Below are positions 60,456-64,000 of a stretch of DNA of 64,000 nucleotides, piece by piece. Below the pieces are notes generated by a model. The model did no database searches. It saw only the letters and a program-made list of their open reading frames with translations, and was not told where the DNA came from. Origin of the DNA: Virgisporangium ochraceum (GTDB lineage: Bacteria > Actinomycetota > Actinomycetes > Mycobacteriales > Micromonosporaceae). Position numbers and translations under genes: made by a program. Each line of letters opens with the position of its first letter. Within the stretch, counting starts at the first letter, position 1. Location: assembly GCF_016863655.1 (NCBI RefSeq), contig NZ_BOPH01000009.1, positions 1 to 64,000 of the forward strand. The letters are read 5' to 3'.

Positions 60456-62324
60456 CTACAACGCCGATGCAAGCCGGTCGGCGAGCAGCCTCGTGAACCT
60501 CGCCGGGTCCTTCAGCTCGCCGCCCTCGGCCAGCAGCGCCATGCCGTGCAGCAGTTCCGCGGTCTCCTTGAGGGCCGGGTTCTCCGCGTTCGCGGCGTGG
60601 GCCGCACGCAGACCCGTCACCAGCGGGTGGCCCGGGTTGAGCTCCAGGATGCGCTTGGTGTGCGGCACCTCCTGGCCCATCGCGCGGTACATCTTCTCCA
60701 GCGTCGGGGTCATGTCGTGCTCGTCGCCGACGATGCAGGCGGGCGACGTCGTGAGCCGCGACGACAGGCGCACCTCCTTGACCTCGTCGGTCAGCGTCGC
60801 GGTCATCCACGGCAGGAAGTCGGCGAACTCCTCGCGCGCCGACGCGGTCTCCTCTTCCGATGAACCGAGATCGACCTGGCCCTTCGCGATGGACTGCAAC
60901 GGCTTGCCATCGAACTCGGTGACCCGCTCGACCCAGACCTCGTCGACCGGGTCGGTGAGGATCAGCACCTCGTAACCCTTGGCCCTGAACGCTTCCAGGT
61001 GCGGCGAGTTCTCGATCATCGTGCGGGACTCGCCCGTCACGTAGTAGATGTCCTTCTGGCCGTCCTTCATGCGCTCGACGTACCGCGCCAGCGTCGTCGG
61101 CTCGGCGGCGTCGTGGGTCGAGGCCACCGAGAGGACGCCGAGCAGCGCGTCCTGGTTCTCCGGGTCCTCGAGGAAGCCCTCCTTGATGGCCCGGCCGAAC
61201 TCCTTCCAGATCGTCGCGTACTTCTCGGCGTCGTTGGCCTGGAGGTCCTTGATGGTCGAGAGAACCTTCTTCACGAGGCGCCGGCGCACCACCTGGATCT
61301 GCCGGTCGTGCTGCAGGATCTCGCGGGAGATGTTCAGCGACAGGTCGTGGGCGTCGACCACGCCCTTGACGAAGCGAAGGTAGCTCGGCATCAGCGCTTC
61401 GCAGTCGTCCATGATGAACACGCGCTTCACGTACAGCTGAACGCCGCGCTTGCCGTCGCGCATGTGCAGGTCGAACGGCGCCCGCGACGGAATGAACAGC
61501 AGCGCCTCGTACTCGAAGACACCCTCACCCTTCATGTGGATGGTTTCGAGCGGGTCGGTCCAGTCGTGGCTGATGTGCTTGTAGAACTCGTTGTACTCGC
61601 TCTGCTCGACCTCGCTGCGCGGCCGCGCCCACAGGGCCTTCATGGAGTTCAGGGCATCGGACTCGCCGGAGAGGCGGATCGGGAACGCGATGAAGTCCGA
61701 GTACCTCTTCACGATCTCGCGGATCTTCCAGTCCGCGGTGTAGTCGTAAAGGTGGTCCTCCTGGTCCTCCGCCTTGAGATGGACGGTGACCGCGGTGCCC
61801 TGAGCGGCGTCTTCGACCGTTTCGATGACGTACGTACCCTCGCCGGAGGACTCCCAGCGGGTGCCTTCGGTCTCCCCCGCGCGGCGGGTGACGAGCTCGA
61901 CTTTTGTGGCCACCATGAACGTCGAGTAGAAGCCGACGCCGAACTGGCCGATGAAGTCCTGCCCGATCGAGTCCTGTGAGGTCTCCTTTGACTCCTTCAG
62001 CTTGCGTAGCAGCTCAGCCGTGCCCGACTTCGCGATCGTGCCGATCAGGTCGACCACGTCGTCGCGCGACATGCCGATGCCGTTGTCGCGCACCGTCAGG
62101 GTGCGCGCCTCCTTGTCGACGTCGATCGCGATGTGCAGATCAGACGTGTCGACGTCGAGGTCCTTGTTGCGCATCGACTCGAGGCGCAGCTTGTCGAGTG
62201 CGTCAGACGCGTTGGAGATCAGCTCGCGCAGGAAGATGTCCTTGTTCGAGTAGATCGAATGGACCATCAGTTGCAGCAGCTGGCGAGCCTCGGCCTGGAA
62301 CTCGAGCGTCTCCTGGTTGCTCAC
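60456..62324 (-). CDS. htpG: Molecular chaperone HtpG (Hsp90)
   Basis: A 622-aa Hsp90: N-terminal GHKL ATPase (ELISNASDALDKLR, DNGIGMSRDDVVDLIGTIAKSGT, IGQFGVGFYS), the middle client-binding domain (SDFIAFPIRL, YVKRVFIMDD, SLNISREILQ with catalytic Arg) and the C-terminal dimerisation domain. Folds and stabilises clients under stress. GTG 62324 was chosen because GGAGG is 6 nt upstream; the in-frame ATG at 62330 abuts that site. No CIRCE or HAIR element is visible. It lies directly upstream of the AAA+/vWA operon on the same strand. Confidence 0.97.
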   Translation of the reverse strand: MSNQETLEFQAEARQLLQLMVHSIYSNKDIFLRELISNASDALDKLRLESMRNKDLDVDTSDLHIAIDVDKEARTLTVRDNGIGMSRDDVVDLIGTIAKSGTAELLRKLKESKETSQDSIGQDFIGQFGVGFYSTFMVATKVELVTRRAGETEGTRWESSGEGTYVIETVEDAAQGTAVTVHLKAEDQEDHLYDYTADWKIREIVKRYSDFIAFPIRLSGESDALNSMKALWARPRSEVEQSEYNEFYKHISHDWTDPLETIHMKGEGVFEYEALLFIPSRAPFDLHMRDGKRGVQLYVKRVFIMDDCEALMPSYLRFVKGVVDAHDLSLNISREILQHDRQIQVVRRRLVKKVLSTIKDLQANDAEKYATIWKEFGRAIKEGFLEDPENQDALLGVLSVASTHDAAEPTTLARYVERMKDGQKDIYYVTGESRTMIENSPHLEAFRAKGYEVLILTDPVDEVWVERVTEFDGKPLQSIAKGQVDLGSSEEETASAREEFADFLPWMTATLTDEVKEVRLSSRLTTSPACIVGDEHDMTPTLEKMYRAMGQEVPHTKRILELNPGHPLVTGLRAAHAANAENPALKETAELLHGMALLAEGGELKDPARFTRLLADRLASAL

Positions 62325-62377
62325 TTTCATCCTCCATACACGGCAGCGGACGCTCGGATTTTACGAGGCGTAGGCGA

Positions 62378-63334
62378 TCATGAACGCTCGCACCAGCCCG
62401 GCAGCGGCTCCCGGGCATCGACCCAGGTCGGAGGAACCCCGTTCACCTCCGGGCGCCCGCCCACCGACGTGAACGCGGCCACCACGCCGCCCACGATCGC
62501 CGCCGTGGTGTCGACGTCGCCGCCGGCCTCCACGCACGCGGTGATCGCGGCCGGGTAGTCGTGCAGGTACGTGCCCGCCACCCACATGGCGAAGGGCACG
62601 GTGTCCTGCGCGGTGACCCGGGAACCGTTGCCCAGCTCGTAGGCCGCCTCCTCGACGGAGGGAAGGCCCGAGCGGCCGAGCAGGCGCTCCGCCCGGTCCA
62701 TCCCCCGGGCCAACTGGCCCTCGCCGGCGTATGCGCGAAGCTTTTCGAGAAAGGAAGCCCCGGTTGGGCGTATCCCCGAGATTCTTGCCGAGGCGGCCTG
62801 AGCCGCCGCGACCGCGACGACCACGGCGCCGGCGATGCCTTCCGGATGGGTGTGCGTGACCTCCGCCGAGGCCGTGGCCTGCGCGGCGGCCCGGACGGGG
62901 TCGCCGGCGAAGTAGGCGCCGAGCGGGGCGACCCGCATGGCGGCGCCGTTGCCGCACGAGCCCTCGCCGCCGAAGAGGCGACCGGCGGCCTCGCGCCACG
63001 GCATGCCGTCGCGGATCGCGTGCAGACACACCACGGCGCCGGCTCCGTAGCCGCGGTAGGGCTCGCAGCGGTCGGCGAAGTCGTAGGCGAGGCGGTCCTG
63101 GTCGGCGGGGCTGTCGACGGTGCCGTGATCCCGGAGTTCGGCGGCAAGCGTGCAGGCCATTTCGGTGTCGTCGGTCCAGTCCCAGACCGGAGGAGGTGGG
63201 ATGCCCGCGCGGAGATCGGCGAGTGAACGGCCGACCATGAAGAACTGGGCGCCGAGGGCGTCACCCACGGACAGCCCCGTGAGGCTGTCGTAACAGAGAT
63301 CGAGACGTGCGCGTTCGTAAAGTGTCGGCGACAT
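62378..63334 (-). CDS. ADP-ribosylglycohydrolase family protein
   Basis: A 318-aa DraG-type hydrolase that removes ADP-ribose from proteins or small molecules. The dinuclear magnesium site is visible: WTDDTEMA near residue 52 and GGDVDTTAAIVG near residue 275 supply the aspartates, with GNGAAMRVAPLG between them. TAGGAT 8 nt before the ATG at 63334 suggests a leaderless mRNA. Divergent from the DUF2786 gene with 34 bp between. No ADP-ribosyltransferase is encoded nearby, so its substrate is unknown. Confidence 0.92.
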   Translation of the reverse strand: MSPTLYERARLDLCYDSLTGLSVGDALGAQFFMVGRSLADLRAGIPPPPVWDWTDDTEMACTLAAELRDHGTVDSPADQDRLAYDFADRCEPYRGYGAGAVVCLHAIRDGMPWREAAGRLFGGEGSCGNGAAMRVAPLGAYFAGDPVRAAAQATASAEVTHTHPEGIAGAVVVAVAAAQAASARISGIRPTGASFLEKLRAYAGEGQLARGMDRAERLLGRSGLPSVEEAAYELGNGSRVTAQDTVPFAMWVAGTYLHDYPAAITACVEAGGDVDTTAAIVGGVVAAFTSVGGRPEVNGVPPTWVDAREPLPGWCERS

Positions 63335-63368
63335 GTGTGATCGATCCTACCGGTAGCGTGGCCGGTCA

Positions 63369-64000
63369 TGAGTGCCGCAGAAACGCCGTATGAGTACGCG
63401 GCGGGTGTCGTGTCCGTAGCGTCGTCGGCGGCGGTCGACCCGGCGCTCGCCGCCGTGTACGCGAAGGATCTGGCAACCGGGCTCGGAATGCCGGGTGGCA
63501 CCACGGTGGTCAACCGGGCGCTGCTGGCGGCGCTGGGCGAGGCGGTCGATCCGGTGTGGCGGCAGGGGTGGCAGCCGGTCGACCTCGTCCGGTTCGCGCG
63601 GCGGGAGCACGGCCCGGCCGCGGCCGGTGCCATGGCCGACGGGGTGGCGGCGCGGATGCGCGCCTACTCCGACGCCGTGGTCGATCCGCGCTGGTCGGCG
63701 CAGGTGGCCGAGGTGTGGTGGACCTCCGACGCGGAGTGGCTCGACGGGTTCGGCGCCCGGCTCGGCGTCGACCGGCTGGCGGCTGTGGAGGCGGTGGTGC
63801 TCGTCCTGCGGTTGCTGCGGCAGCTGGGGCCGATCCCGGTACTGATCCCGCCGCCCGGCACCGTCGTGGGCGGGGTCGACCCGCGCGTGCGCGGTGGCCG
63901 TCGGGCGGTTGTTCGACCGGGAGCGTCGGGCGACGGCGTGAACACGCGGACCCTCGACCGCATCCGCGGACTGCTCGCCAAGGCGGAGTCGACGACGTTC
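63369..64000 (+). CDS. DUF2786-domain protein, cut by the window end
   Basis: An open frame of at least 210 codons from ATG 63369 that runs off the window without a stop. The first 155 residues are helical and Ala/Val-rich (VSVASSAAVDPALAAVYAKDL, ARREHGPAAAGAMADGVAARM, VVLVLRLLRQLGPIPVLIPPP). It ends in NTRTLDRIRGLLAKAESTTF, the characteristic start of a DUF2786 domain, which normally continues with an AEAL(T/S)AKAQELM-type helix beyond the edge. Function unknown. Divergent from the ADP-ribosylglycohydrolase gene. Confidence 0.75.

Noticed and set aside
53217-63334. ADP-ribosylation toxin-antitoxin system formed by the ADP-ribosylglycohydrolase and neighbours
   Set aside because: No ADP-ribosyltransferase partner is encoded nearby and htpG lies between it and the AAA+/vWA operon.
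1-64000. CRISPR arrays, tRNA/rRNA genes, insertion sequences, prophage
   Set aside because: No evenly spaced repeats, cloverleaf-like sequence, transposase, integrase or phage structural gene was seen when reading the window.

Overview
The window is a 64-kb stretch of a high-GC actinomycete chromosome. Evidence for this is the strong G/C third-position bias, frequent GTG starts, many 1-4 nt start/stop overlaps, several promoters whose -10 lies about 7 nt from the start codon (leaderless mRNAs), and lineage-typical families: XRE/DUF5753 regulators, a large LuxR ATPase regulator, an ECF41-type sigma factor, a DUF2786 protein and secreted coiled-coil proteins. I cannot fix the genus. I see no rRNA, tRNA, CRISPR array, prophage or insertion sequence; this looks like ordinary chromosome with metabolic islands.

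Layout. 0-6 kb: phosphoglucomutase, an 18-codon small ORF with hairpins, a thioesterase, an acyl-CoA synthetase, an orphan solute-binding lipoprotein and a methyltransferase. 6-11 kb: regulators (XRE, ArsR, large LuxR) and a strikingly short P450-like protein. 11-17.4 kb: a glycolate/glyoxylate operon glcDEF-aceB with a divergent FCD-type GntR regulator and a clear operator over the glcD promoter. 17.5-21.6 kb: an MFS transporter, an XRE-glycosyltransferase pair and a small membrane lipoprotein. 21.7-33.8 kb: a plant-glycan utilisation island with cytoplasmic GH39 and GH35 enzymes, a Dpp-type ABC importer and a LacI regulator; the same 12-bp operator lies before GH39 and between lacI and GH35. 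33.8-40 kb: a secreted coiled-coil peptidase-like protein, a PEBP protein, galE, and a HAD phosphatase plus GH65 cassette. 40-48 kb: an ECF41 sigma factor with an NAD(P)-binding partner, a two-component system, and small detoxification/redox genes. 47.7-53.2 kb: an MHS transporter, SPFH protein and methyltransferase run, and a GntR/ProA-like pair sharing two FCD operators. 53.2-60.3 kb: a tightly overlapped five-gene operon (SWIM zinc finger, unknown protein, vWA protein, MoxR AAA+ ATPase, DUF5682-type protein) resembling the uncharacterised yehLMPQ locus of enterobacteria. 60.4-64 kb: htpG, an ADP-ribosylglycohydrolase and a DUF2786 gene cut by the window end.

How the genes work together. 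The glycan island imports oligosaccharides and hydrolyses them inside the cell, since neither hydrolase has a signal peptide. The HAD/GH65 pair can turn a disaccharide into sugar phosphates, and pgm and galE connect these to central sugar metabolism. glcDEF-aceB oxidises glycolate to glyoxylate and condenses it with acetyl-CoA to malate. The best candidate for an undescribed system is the five-gene AAA+/vWA operon next to htpG. A DNA-level signal also stands out: the near-palindrome TCCACWGTGGA recurs six times in different reading frames across the window.
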